In this document: one piece after another, positions 36,420-44,980 of the stretch | Layout: each line of letters starts with the position of its first letter | Position numbering within the stretch: the first letter of the stretch is position 1 | Assembly (NCBI GenBank): GCA_964497585.1 | Contig: CAZCDS010000047.1 | Span: 1 to 51,747, forward strand | Direction: 5' to 3' | DNA: 51,747 bases | Origin: CAZCDS01 sp964497585 | GTDB lineage: Bacteria > Desulfobacterota > Desulfomonilia > Desulfomonilales > Desulfomonilaceae | Translations under genes and position numbers: made by a program | The notes under the pieces: model-generated | Database searches by the model: none | Told to the model about the DNA's origin: nothing | The model's input: the letters and a program-made list of their open reading frames with translations, nothing else

Positions 36420-37103
36420 TCACGTCGGGCGATTCGTGTGTTGCGAGGAATGCCGGCGCAAATCTTCTTTGCCGGAACTGTTCTGGGCATCTGATGGTGC
36501 CTGATCAAAACAGTTGATTCCATTCATGAAAATGTCATAGGAAATCCGAGATAGTTCTTCGATCGTGATGGGCCCTTCAGGGTCGTACCAGTACATGATT
36601 GCATTGCAGATTCCAAACATAGTGTAACTCATAGCTTTAATTCTGTCCTTGGCGATACTGCCATGAAAGTAATCGGAAAGGACAGTGGTTGCTATGTGCG
36701 CATATTTCTTTTCTTTTTGGGCAATGACCTTGAAGTATTCCGAAGGCAGGTTGCGGGAATCAATGAGGAGAGCTCGGGCCTCTGGAGAGTTCTCAATGTA
36801 GCACCTCAAATGGCGGAATAAGATGAATTGAATCTTTGAGCCATTCTCGGAAATCCCTTTTAATTGATCCTCCAAGCCTTCGAGAAGCAGATCCATATAG
36901 CCATCCAAGACAAAGTAAAGGATCTCATGTTTACTGGCAAAATAGTGGTAAATACCTCCTTTGCTCAATTTCGCTACAGTGGAGATATCCTTGAGGCTCG
37001 TTTCCAAGTACCCTTTCTCATCAAACAGCTTTGCCGCGGCTCTCCCAATGGCACGCCGTTTGTGCATGTCTCTGTGCTTAAAATTTGCAGCTTCTGGATC
37101 CAT
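36420..37103 (-). CDS. TetR-family transcriptional regulator
   Basis: A 227-residue regulator starting at ATG 37103; the open frame runs further to a TTG at 37199 with no ribosome-binding site. The N-terminal helix-turn-helix is typical of TetR: RRAIGRAAAKLFDEKGYLET, then SLKDISTVAKLSKGGIYHYF then ASKHEIL. The C-terminal ligand domain (about residues 70-200) is helical with HLRCYIENSPEARALLIDSR. The last 30 residues (DAQNSSGKEDLRRHSSQ) are hydrophilic and unusual. It sits upstream of the E1 alpha gene on the same strand, so it probably represses the dehydrogenase/transport region in response to an acyl-CoA-like effector (inference). Confidence 0.85.
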   Translation of the reverse strand: MDPEAANFKHRDMHKRRAIGRAAAKLFDEKGYLETSLKDISTVAKLSKGGIYHYFASKHEILYFVLDGYMDLLLEGLEDQLKGISENGSKIQFILFRHLRCYIENSPEARALLIDSRNLPSEYFKVIAQKEKKYAHIATTVLSDYFHGSIAKDRIKAMSYTMFGICNAIMYWYDPEGPITIEELSRISYDIFMNGINCFDQAPSDAQNSSGKEDLRRHSSQHTNRPT

Positions 37104-38155
37104 AAAAGCCAGCCCCCAAGGCGCCTTGTTGAAGTTAAACCGGCTGGCCGGTCGGAAAAATACAAAATTACCGATAGCATGCTTGCGGTCCGTTGTCAAG
37201 AAGAAAACGCACGGCTGTGGCAGAAAAATCGGTTGGGCCGCGTGGAGAGTTCAGTGACGACTTTTCTCCTGTCTCGCGTCCCGCCTGGGTACGAGTAAAG
37301 TAACCTTTTTTCAACTGATTGTCATTTCAACAGGATGCGACTGGTACTTTGCTGTGATGGGTTATGGTGACCGTGCGGCGGTCTCGAGGAGGTTTCCATG
37401 GAGGTCAGGGGTGAGGGTTTGGTCATATCCTATAGAAGTTTCACCCATTTGTAGCTCCCACTGCTGGCCTACGAGATGGAGGGGAGTCCTCGCCGGGCCG
37501 TGCGTGCCATGCTCCTCAATGCTCTCTCAGCGGGGAGTCCGCTTTGTCGCCTGGAGCAGGTCTTTCTGGACGCGGAGGGAGACCAGCTTCTCGGCGGGGA
37601 GATTTCCCCGGAAAAGACCATTCGCTCCAGAAGTTCATAACGGGTTAACGTGGGCTCAGACTTGCTCACGGTTCATCTCCCTTCAAAGAGGTAGCGCCGA
37701 TCTCTCTCGCACCGCTTGATTCACTTATTTTAACGGAAAATCTGGAACCCGGAACGGTGCGGCCGAAGTCTGCCCGGTGATCAGACCAGAGTACTGAGGA
37801 GATGAAACGATCACGCGAACGATAAGAATATCAAGAGGATGTTTCGATATAGTGGCTTTCTATGACAAGACCTATCAGTGTCTGAAGGAACATATGTCCC
37901 CCAAGGTAGACCCCTTGTATGCCATAGTCTTGCTTCAGAGGTTTGGCAACGTTGGCGGAGTCGCTGGTGACTCGGGCTTGAACGTCCTCTCTGAGCTTAA
38001 AGACGAAGGAAAGACGACCTTATTCCCGTTTGCATAGACTGATGGCACGGACTGATAGCCACGGCCGACGGCAACACGAACGGAGCCGCATCCGACTGTA
38101 ACGGCATGACCGAAAGGAAGAAGATCTTGACTCACAACCGGAAAAGGACTTAGTT
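37104..38155. other. Intergenic stretch with an amber-interrupted small frame
   Basis: About 1 kb between the divergently oriented TetR and LssY_C genes. Apart from the interrupted small frame at 37398-37640, it holds a roughly 80-codon open stretch ending at 38037 on the plus strand (KTYQCLKEHMSPKVDPLYAI within it) that lacks an ATG or ribosome-binding site. I leave that one uncalled. Confidence 0.4.
37398..37640 (+). pseudogene. Small hypothetical gene with in-frame TAG
   Basis: GAGGAGG lies five bases before an ATG at 37398, an excellent translation start. The frame reads 18 codons (MEVRGEGLVISYRSFTHL), meets TAG at 37452-37454, and continues for 61 more codons with good protein-like composition (LPLLAYEMEGSPRRAVRAML, CRLEQVFLDAEGDQLLGGEI) to TAA at 37638-37640. 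A single C-to-T change in a CAG codon would explain the amber stop. I do not recognise the family. Pyrrolysine is conceivable in deltaproteobacteria but nothing here supports it. Confidence 0.4.
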
Positions 38156-39514
38156 ATGCGAGACGAGCGGCGGCTTTCGACCTGCGTATGCATCTCCGCC
38201 GCTGGAACGACCAGGAGAGCTTCCAAGATGCCAATCAAGATCCTTTCCGAGTCTCGCTGGCTGGGCGTTCGGTACAAACCTCAACCCGGAGAGCGATCGT
38301 TTATCAAGAGAGCACAGGCCAAGCAAGACGAGGAAGTTGCAGTCAGCGCATCAGTCCCGGATGACAAGGAAAGCGAACTTTTTTTCGGGGTTCCGTTGTC
38401 TCGTAGAGGGATTCAGCCCGTCTGGCTCCGGTTCACGAATAATGGTGAGCAGTCCTACCGTCTCGATCTTGGCAGTGTTGACCCTAACTATTATTCGCCT
38501 TTGGAAGCAGCGTTCGTGAACCATTTCGCCACAGGAAAGCGGCTCGCCGCATTTGGTCTGCTGGCTTGGTTCTTTTTCCCGTTGCTCATTTTCGTGCCGC
38601 TGAAATACCTCGGGGCCCGTGCCGCCAACCGTCGGATGAACGCTTACTTTCAGGAATACGGTGTTGGATGGGGGCTTATAAGACCCGGTAGCGAGATCTC
38701 GGGTTTTATTTTCACTCCGCGGGACCAGGGCACGAAGGAATTCACGGTCAGGCTCATGGGCTCTGAGAGCGCTAAGCAATTCTTCTTCTCAATACGAGTT
38801 CCCGGCCCCAGAGTGGACCATGGCAACAAGGTATTCGACGGGTATTACCACCCCGAGGAGACTCTCGAATGTGACGACGCCGTGCTCCGCAAGCAACTGG
38901 AGGCGCTTCCTCGGAGCACGACAAACAAGCGTGGGACAGTCGAGGGAGACCCCCTCAATTTGGTCGTGATAGGCAATTTCGACACGTTACTCACCGCCTT
39001 TGGCGCCAGGTGGGATGAGACGGAGAAGATTGGCCTCAGGTCTTGCTGGATGACCATTCAATCCTTTTTGCTTGGTACGAGTTATAGATACTGCCCGGTC
39101 AGTTCCCTTTACTTCCAAGGACGGAGCCAGGACTTTGCTCTGCAGAGGACCCGGCAACATATCAACGAAAGGCTGCACCTGCGACTTTGGATTACGCCCT
39201 TGCAGTTTATGAAGAAACCGGTCTGGGTTGGCCAGATAAGCCGAGACATCGGCGTTCGGTTCACTCCGAAGGCCTGGAATCTTACTACACACAAGATCGA
39301 TCCCGACGTCGACGACGCGAGAGATTATGTCCTTAGCGATCTGATGCAGGCCGGCAGAGTCTCTCAAGTAGCCTACGTAAAAGGAGTGCAAGCTGCCTCC
39401 CAAAATGCTCCAAGAAGGAATCTCACAGGCGATCCTTACTTCACTGACGGGCTGAGAGCAGTTGCAGTAATCTCTGAAACCCGCACCAAACCGAGACTCC
39501 TCAATTGGGCTTGA
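38156..39514 (+). CDS. LssY C-terminal domain protein
   Basis: A 452-residue protein. After a basic N-terminus comes a beta-rich region (about 50-125) with FGVPLSRRGIQPVWLRFTNN and DPNYYSPLEAAFVNHF. A transmembrane segment follows at about 130-150 (LAAFGLLAWFFFPLLIFVPL), then a second beta domain with GFIFTPRDQGTKEFTVRLMG, then the LssY_C domain (about 265-390: PLNLVVIGNFDTLLTAFGAR, YRYCPVSSLYFQGRSQDFAL, HLRLWITPLQ, VWVGQISRDIGVRF). Homologues usually begin with a lipoprotein signal. Here the N-terminus is short and odd, so the start at 38156 (AAAGGA upstream) or ATG 38228 may be wrong. Function of the family is not established. Confidence 0.8.
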   Translation: MRDERRLSTCVCISAAGTTRRASKMPIKILSESRWLGVRYKPQPGERSFIKRAQAKQDEEVAVSASVPDDKESELFFGVPLSRRGIQPVWLRFTNNGEQSYRLDLGSVDPNYYSPLEAAFVNHFATGKRLAAFGLLAWFFFPLLIFVPLKYLGARAANRRMNAYFQEYGVGWGLIRPGSEISGFIFTPRDQGTKEFTVRLMGSESAKQFFFSIRVPGPRVDHGNKVFDGYYHPEETLECDDAVLRKQLEALPRSTTNKRGTVEGDPLNLVVIGNFDTLLTAFGARWDETEKIGLRSCWMTIQSFLLGTSYRYCPVSSLYFQGRSQDFALQRTRQHINERLHLRLWITPLQFMKKPVWVGQISRDIGVRFTPKAWNLTTHKIDPDVDDARDYVLSDLMQAGRVSQVAYVKGVQAASQNAPRRNLTGDPYFTDGLRAVAVISETRTKPRLLNWA

Positions 39515-40170
39515 CCCCCGGTATGCAAGAGTAAAAGCGGAATGCTGTGATGGGAGGTACTGTGCTGATGACGGTCGGGAGCGGTGATACAGTCCATCGT
39601 AGCCGGAAACTCCTTTAGGACTCAAAACAATATGCCTAATCGGCAGAACTCAACAATATCAGCGGACGTTAACAACCTCCGCGAGTGCTCGAAGGGAGGA
39701 AACTCATCATCGAGAAGAACCTGCGCAACCTGACTTGATCAAACGTCAAGTCTGTATTCGCAACCCTGTACCAGAAAGAGCTGGTCCAGTTGTCTGGAGC
39801 CCTCTACCGCTTGTCCAAAGAGAACAAAGACTTCTTTGAGGCTCGTTTTCCCCTACGTGCGGACGCGCCCCTCACAAGAAAACAGTAAAGGAGTGTATGT
39901 ATCCAGAAGCTTACCGGGACAAGCCCATTCAGGTTTCAAAGGCAAAGAGGGCCATCGCCAGCTATTCCCAGTCCGTGGCTGCCCCGTCCTCACCCAAGCC
40001 TATGGCCATAGCCCGCCGAGGCTTGCTACTGGCGCCGGTCAAGACTGCAATCCGACCCGTGAGATCGAAAAGTCTCACATCATTAGCCCCGGCCTGCACT
40101 CCAGGAGAGCATCAGGCTGATCCTCCGCTCTCCTGGCATGAATCGTTCACAAGAACTCCCTGGAACTTCC
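39515..40170. other. Intergenic stretch holding a frameshifted small gene
   Basis: About 650 bases between two convergent genes (LssY_C protein and nitronate monooxygenase). Nearly all recognisable content is the frameshifted small gene at about 39690-40120, described separately. No clear bidirectional terminator was found. Confidence 0.4.
39690..40120 (+). pseudogene. Frameshifted small conserved protein
   Basis: Frame one (39739-39888) reads VKSVFATLYQKELVQLSGAL then YRLSKENKDFFEARFPL. Near 39870-39880 the homology moves to another frame, KTVKECMYPEAYRDKPIQVS then KAKRAIASYSQSV. Together these match a small uncharacterised bacterial family with the pattern 'L..LY..SKEN.DFL.ARF ... YK..I...YPD....KPI..SKAKKAI..Y.KA' (possibly DUF6155, from memory). 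A TGA at 39736-39738 interrupts the N-terminal part (IIEKNLRNLT before it), and the usual C-terminus is not recognisable. It is therefore a dead copy. Confidence 0.6.
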
Positions 40171-41199
40171 TCACGTGACCAAAGTATTCAGTCTCTGAAT
40201 GGCCGCAGTCGCTTCCTCCATTATCCTCTTCATAAGATCCTCCACCGCGGGTATATCTTGAATGCTCATGGAGCACTGGCCCGCGGCTACCTCACCGCGG
40301 GTCACGTCTCCATCGCGTTCTGCCATAAGGAGCTTTTCGTCCACCATTTCAGTCACTTCGTCATGAGAATACTTTCCCGACTTTTGCACCTCGATGGCTT
40401 TCAACGCCCCTTCACCCTTCAGGGCTCGCAAATCGCTGTAAGCCCCAGGACACAGTATGTCGCCGAACTCCTGGCAATCTACGACGGCCATCTTGTAATT
40501 TTCATGGAACTCGCATTCCTTCGTAGCTATGAATCGGGTCCCCATTTGGACCCCTATGGCACCCATGCACAGGGCGCCTGCGAGAGTCTTGCCGTCGCAC
40601 ACGCCTCCAGACGCGATGACCGGAACACTGACTGCCTCTACCACAGCAGGCAACAAAACGAACGTGTGGATGACGTCCGGCCAGCGATGAGTATGGCCTC
40701 CCATTTCATAACCGGAGGCAATGACTCCATCCACGCCAAGGCTCTCCGCCTTCTTCGCCTGCCGTACTGATCCGGCGACGTGAAAATGGAGTAATCCGGT
40801 CTCCTTTTGATCCTTGATTTCTTCCGCGTAGCGACTCGGATCGCCCGCGGACGTAATAAGGAGCTTGAGTCGCTGGGCTACCTCTCGGTCTTTCCTGGCA
40901 TCAAAGATGGCCCCAAGATAGGCATCCGTGGTTTTCAGGAATCTTTCTCCGATTCGAGCACCTATCGGAACATTACATGCGAAATTCTTACTGGACTTCT
41001 CCATGATGTAATCGATATTTGATCGATAGATCTCGTAGGCTTGCTCTGGAGGGGTACTCATTTTGAAAATACTGAGCGTTCCCAATCCACCTGCGTTGGA
41101 GACACTCGCGCCGAGTTGCTTCGTATTCAACGGCCCCATACCTCCTTGGATAATGGGGTATTCAATATCAAACATGTCACACAATGGCGTCCTAATCAT
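40171..41199 (-). CDS. Nitronate monooxygenase / FabK-like FMN enzyme
   Basis: A 342-residue TIM-barrel flavoprotein of the 2-nitropropane dioxygenase family. N-terminal YPIIQGGMGPLNTKQLGASV then SNAGGLGTLSI binds the FMN phosphate region; GVDGVIASGYEMGGHTHRW is the family's glycine-rich active-site loop; VPVIASGGVCDGKTLAGALCMGAIGVQMGTRF is the phosphate-binding end (motif spread over about residues 205-236). A ribosome-binding GGAAGAAGG precedes the ATG at 41199. Related proteins act as nitronate monooxygenases, enoyl reductases or uncharacterised oxidoreductases. The neighbouring CoA-related genes make an acyl-type substrate plausible but unproven. Confidence 0.85.
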   Translation of the reverse strand: MIRTPLCDMFDIEYPIIQGGMGPLNTKQLGASVSNAGGLGTLSIFKMSTPPEQAYEIYRSNIDYIMEKSSKNFACNVPIGARIGERFLKTTDAYLGAIFDARKDREVAQRLKLLITSAGDPSRYAEEIKDQKETGLLHFHVAGSVRQAKKAESLGVDGVIASGYEMGGHTHRWPDVIHTFVLLPAVVEAVSVPVIASGGVCDGKTLAGALCMGAIGVQMGTRFIATKECEFHENYKMAVVDCQEFGDILCPGAYSDLRALKGEGALKAIEVQKSGKYSHDEVTEMVDEKLLMAERDGDVTRGEVAAGQCSMSIQDIPAVEDLMKRIMEEATAAIQRLNTLVT

Positions 41200-41519
41200 G
41201 AACCTTCTTCCTTGTAAAGATAATCCGATACGCCTCCAGTGCTCGGCCGACGTTCAGCACGCGGCCTGCATAATACACATGATTGCCGCAGACGTGTTAA
41301 TCGTTGGCGAATCCCGGCCCGGCATTGGCAAGCTGATCGTCGCAAACCACACGAGTGACGGGACCCCTTCTCATACTAAGGTGCCCCCATTCACCTGCGA
41401 ACGAAAAATTCCTGGACGACAAGACCGTTGGGCCTTCCGTTCCCGCGATTCCGGTGACCAACGCGATCTCCGGCCGATTACTTGTCCGGCGCTCGTCTCC
41501 CTGTGGCCGGCGGTTTCCT
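41200..41519. other. Intergenic stretch, nothing recognised
   Basis: About 320 bases between the nitronate-monooxygenase start and the citryl-CoA-lyase-like stop. Open frames crossing it are shadows of the flanking genes. The promoter of the nitronate-monooxygenase gene may be here. Confidence 0.35.
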
Positions 41520-42332
41520 TTATTTGGACCTTTGGAAATCCGGCGGCAACTCGCGTTCGGCGACACCAGTATAGGTTCCGTTCACCGTTCTCAGGCCGGT
41601 GCTCGCAGATACCTCTTCAACCGTGTGAGCAATGAGGCCGGGCATAAAGGATATTGCCGCAATGCCTGGCATCTCCCTGGGAATAAAGCCAAGCTCAGTC
41701 AGTACGCAGCCCATCATGCCATCAATATTGATCGGCAATTGTTTGCCCAAGGCCGCGACGAACTCATCTCTGAGGGCTTCGTACAGCTCGCTCTTTTCGC
41801 TCCACAAACCGTTTTCCACTGCCACCTTCTTCAATGATATGGCTCGTGGGTCTCCCGTTGGATGCAGTGGATGCCCGATACCCGGCATCCGCTGTCTCTT
41901 GGCGAGCATTTCCTCCGCAACTTGGCGAGCAGTGTCTTCCTTGGTTAGGTTGTGATCCTTCATCCTCTTGTAGGCATACAGTATCAGTTCGGCCGAATCT
42001 TGAGGCGATACGGTGACTGCCCCCACGGTCAAGAGACCACCCGCCACTCCGGGCATGATGGTCTGAGGGGCTGCGGAGGCAATCAGTCGTGCTGCAACCG
42101 TGGTAGGGGCGAAGAAACCGTGCTCCAGGATGCCGCACAAGACCGCGTCCAGGACGCGGGACTGAGCCTTCGTGGGCAATTCCCCACGGATCGTGAGGAA
42201 TACGGCCTCGGAAAAGGTCAGATTCTCGATGATACTGGAAAGCTTGTAACCTCGAACGTTGATCTTGTGTAACCTTACGTCTCCAACTGCCGTCGACCAA
42301 CCCATGGGCTCCGGTGCCTCGCGTGCTGTCAT
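41520..42332 (-). CDS. Citrate synthase-like citryl-CoA lyase family protein
   Basis: A 270-residue single-domain member of the citrate synthase superfamily, the length typical of citryl-CoA-lyase-like proteins and far shorter than citrate synthase. It has LTFSEAVFLTIRGELPTKAQ near the N-terminus, a helix pair around APQTIMPGVAGGLLTVGAV, the central RMPGIGHPLHPTGDPRA (histidines equivalent to the citrate synthase active site) and PINIDGMMGCVLTELGFIP. I chose ATG 42332 (GGGAGG upstream), which follows the MaoC stop by four bases, over a longer frame to 42410 that overlaps it. It probably makes or cleaves a C-C bond next to a CoA thioester. Confidence 0.8.
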   Translation of the reverse strand: MTAREAPEPMGWSTAVGDVRLHKINVRGYKLSSIIENLTFSEAVFLTIRGELPTKAQSRVLDAVLCGILEHGFFAPTTVAARLIASAAPQTIMPGVAGGLLTVGAVTVSPQDSAELILYAYKRMKDHNLTKEDTARQVAEEMLAKRQRMPGIGHPLHPTGDPRAISLKKVAVENGLWSEKSELYEALRDEFVAALGKQLPINIDGMMGCVLTELGFIPREMPGIAAISFMPGLIAHTVEEVSASTGLRTVNGTYTGVAERELPPDFQRSK

Positions 42333-42336
42333 CAGA

Positions 42337-42789
42337 TCAGACCTCCCTGTGTCCGCTATTTTGCTTCGCGACAAGCATTTTCCAGGTGCTGACGGCGAGA
42401 TCCTCACCATGCTGATTCTTGATGACCTGCTTTGAAGTCACCAGACCCGACGATTCATTGCGCTCCTCTTTGGCAATGACCTCTGTTTCAACGTGAATGG
42501 TATCGCCGATCTTGGTGGCTCTCATGAACCGGAGTCTGTCCATCCCGTAGAAGGCGAGTACCGGACCGGCAGCCAAGGGGGTCAGCCCTGACGCCACCGA
42601 GAGCACCAGTAGGCCGTGGGCAATCCGCTCACCGAAAGGTCCCGATTTCGCGTACTCCGCGTCCGTGTGCAAGGGATGCCAATCGCCCGTAAACATGGCG
42701 AAGTTGACGATGTCCCCCTCAGTTATGGTTCTGCCGGCTGTTACGTTCTTTTCACCAACCTTAATCTCGTCAAAGTACTTCGAAATCAT
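42337..42789 (-). CDS. MaoC-family enoyl-CoA hydratase/dehydratase
   Basis: A 150-residue hotdog dehydratase. The hydratase-2 motif is intact, FTGDWHPLHTDAEYAKSGPF, giving the catalytic aspartate and histidine, followed by GERIAHGLLVLSVASGL. I chose ATG 42789 (AAGGAG ten bases upstream), which begins the protein at ISKYFDEIKVGE as in the family; the frame is open to 42882. It lies between the old-yellow-enzyme-type reductase and the citryl-CoA-lyase-like gene in a tight minus-strand run, suggesting a shared CoA-ester pathway. Confidence 0.87.
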   Translation of the reverse strand: MISKYFDEIKVGEKNVTAGRTITEGDIVNFAMFTGDWHPLHTDAEYAKSGPFGERIAHGLLVLSVASGLTPLAAGPVLAFYGMDRLRFMRATKIGDTIHVETEVIAKEERNESSGLVTSKQVIKNQHGEDLAVSTWKMLVAKQNSGHREV

Positions 42790-42903
42790 GTCTCGCACAT
42801 CTCCTTGATGTAACGGCATGCTGACAACCGGTGATTCAGAATCCTCCGAGTCGCCGGCAGCATGCGCTTCCACGAATCCCAAGATTCCCTGGTCGAGCCG
42901 CTA

Positions 42904-44052
42904 TCAAAGATCCTCCATCTCGGCCCTATGCTCTCCAACCTTGAAGGCAAAAGCGTCTTTCTTTTCCTGGTTCCACTGTGAGCAGTAAGCTGGTTTTCCT
43001 CTTGCTGTTCTCCTTTGGCACAAGGAGCAGCTCGGTTCACATGTAACGATCGGTTCTGCAATAACGCCCAAGGCCTTCTTCGGCCACAAGGGATCTGCCA
43101 ACAGCACGCGGGCCAAAGCAATTAGGTCGGCTTGACCTTTGTGCAAGATTTGTTCGGCAAATTCCGGGGTCTGTATACGGCCTGCCGTAATAACCGGCAT
43201 GTTCGGCACTTCCCGCTTAATAAGAGCAGCCCAATGAGTCATGTATCCTTCCTGTTTCCTCTTTTCGGCATATTCGGGAAGTGCGTACGAATCGTACGTT
43301 CCGGCAACGACCGACAGATACGCTAAGCCTCTCCGGACCAGCTCCTTGGCGTACACGGTTGTTTCATCTGGGTGCAGCCCGTCAGGGTGTTCTTCTTCAG
43401 CCAAAAAACGGTACCCTACGGGAAAGCTGTCGCCCACTGCTGAGACAACTCCTTCCACGACATCCAAGGGGAAACGCATCCTATTCTCAAGCTTTCCACC
43501 GTAGCCGTCTCTTCGGTGATTCGTTCGAGGCGACAGAAACTGCACGAGGAGGTAGCCCATTCCTCCGTGAAGTTCGACGCCGTCAAAACCCGCCTGCTTA
43601 GCTCGCAGCGCTGCGGCAGCATATCCCTGAACGATTTCCTGGATCTGAGCCACACTCATTTCCTTGGCGATCACTTCTCCAGTTGGAAACGGCGAGGGAG
43701 CCAGCCTGTCCGGCCCGAACGCGTATCGTCCTGTGTGGTTGATCTGGAGGAAAGCGAGTGTTCCTTGTGCCTTGATAGCTTCTGCCAATCGGGAGAGACC
43801 TGGGATGTAGCGATCGTCGTCAGCCCTCAACATGAACGGTGATCCCAGACCACTCGCGTGCACAGCCGTGTGCTCCACTACGATGAGTCCTGCACCCGAG
43901 CCTGCCATTTCTCTATAATGGTCCAGCATGAGATCACTCACGGCACCATCCGCGCCGGCGTAGCCCAAGTAGAGTGGAGCCATAGTGATGCGGTTTGAAA
44001 CGGAAAGGCCCTTGATCTGAAAACTCGAAGAAAGCATTGATGTCGTATCCAT
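42904..44052 (-). CDS. NADH:flavin oxidoreductase, old yellow enzyme family
   Basis: A 382-residue FMN-binding TIM barrel similar to the N-terminal half of 2,4-dienoyl-CoA reductase. N-terminal LSVSNRITMAPLYLGYAG; FLQINHTGRYAF; AGFDGVELHGGMGYLLVQFL then SPRTNHRRDGYGGKLENRMR (substrate/FMN motif); and VITAGRIQTPEFAEQ. Near the C-terminus CEPSCSLCQRRTARGKPAYC provides the cysteines expected for the [4Fe-4S] cluster of this subfamily. The second, pyridine-nucleotide domain of the full dienoyl-CoA reductase is absent, so a partner must supply electrons or it binds NAD(P)H directly. It is first in the run with the MaoC and citryl-CoA-lyase-like genes. Confidence 0.87.
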   Translation of the reverse strand: MDTTSMLSSSFQIKGLSVSNRITMAPLYLGYAGADGAVSDLMLDHYREMAGSGAGLIVVEHTAVHASGLGSPFMLRADDDRYIPGLSRLAEAIKAQGTLAFLQINHTGRYAFGPDRLAPSPFPTGEVIAKEMSVAQIQEIVQGYAAAALRAKQAGFDGVELHGGMGYLLVQFLSPRTNHRRDGYGGKLENRMRFPLDVVEGVVSAVGDSFPVGYRFLAEEEHPDGLHPDETTVYAKELVRRGLAYLSVVAGTYDSYALPEYAEKRKQEGYMTHWAALIKREVPNMPVITAGRIQTPEFAEQILHKGQADLIALARVLLADPLWPKKALGVIAEPIVTCEPSCSLCQRRTARGKPAYCSQWNQEKKDAFAFKVGEHRAEMEDL

Positions 44053-44140
44053 AGGAACACCCCGTGGGCTGGATTTGGCTGTCCTTGGTTAGTAGGCGCG
44101 AGTTCCGGCGTCGGTGCAATCCTTCGTCGTGGCTTCGATG

Positions 44141-44419
44141 CTACCCCTCGTTTGTGGCCTCCTTCAACACGGGAGAATACTTCCACGTGACGACCGGCCT
44201 CGGATCAATGACCAACTCCTCGCCTCTTTAAGAATTCCTCTCGCGGCAGGCGCACTTGGACTTCACAGACTACTTGCCGAAGCCGGAAAGCATCACGTCT
44301 TCCCCAGCAACACATCTCGCCTTCATGATTTCCAAAATCTTCTCGACAATCTCAGCGGCTTCCCCTTTCAGGAAAGCGTAGTCATCAGCCACCTTTTGAG
44401 CCAGATCGGCCTTGGTCGC
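44141..44419 (-). pseudogene. IHF alpha/HU-family pseudogene
   Basis: The minus strand reads TKADLAQKVADDYAFLKGEA, AEIVEKILEIMKARCVAGED and VMLSGFGK, the first half of an integration host factor alpha-like protein. TAG (44270-44272) then replaces the codon after GFGK, where the family has an aromatic or hydrophobic residue. After it the frame continues SVKSKCACRERN to a second stop, TAA (44228-44230), at the usual RNPQTG position, and goes on to PRPVVTWKYSPVLKEATN before a terminal TAG at 44141-44143. No start codon is visible at the expected place. The gene is therefore dead, with at least two nonsense changes but no frameshift. Confidence 0.75.
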
Positions 44420-44980
44420 GGGTATCAACCACTCTCCTACAGTTTCACAGAACTGGATAAAAGAGACAGACGAGAACGATAACAGACAAGTCATAGTAAA
44501 TCAAGACACTTGTGGATATTTAGGTCCTGCGTGCCCAGCCAGTCATGTACGCCCATTTCATTGGTCGAGAGTTGCCGCCAAGAGGGTTCATCAACAGACC
44601 CACCGGGAGTCCCCGTGAGCGGCTGCCGGAAGGCAGATAACGCTTGGCAAGAAAGGCAAGTGAAACCGGATGGATAAACTAAGTGCTATCCATTACTTAT
44701 GAAAGCCCGTGAATCGGGAATGTCGGACCATTCTCTCCCCCAGAAACTCGTTCAGAATTGATCTCCGCGCGTTTGAGAACAAATCTCGCGTCTCCAAAGA
44801 CATGTGTTTCTCGTCTATCTCCGTGTACGGAAGCGACAGCACCTTGACCGCTTCGGTGATACCGGTTACAAATGGCAGACTGGGTGGCAGCAAACCTAAC
44901 CTTCAGGATTTCTGCATTCGCAGGAATGACTCCTTCCGACGCGGGGCATTGGTCGGGAAGAATCAAGCGAAAGCAGGAAA
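44420..44980. other. Intergenic stretch with degenerate palindromic repeat
   Basis: About 560 bases without a gene. Near its end (about 44908-44925) TTTCTGCATTCGCAGGAATG forms an imperfect palindrome like the dispersed 'ATTCCTGC...GCAGGAAT' intergenic repeats of many proteobacteria. Only one copy was seen in this window. The open frames here encode the serine/arginine-rich translations expected of such repeats. Confidence 0.35.

Noticed and set aside
37852..38037. 61-codon plus-strand frame before the LssY_C gene
   Set aside because: It starts at GTG with no ribosome-binding site. It reads protein-like but matches no family.
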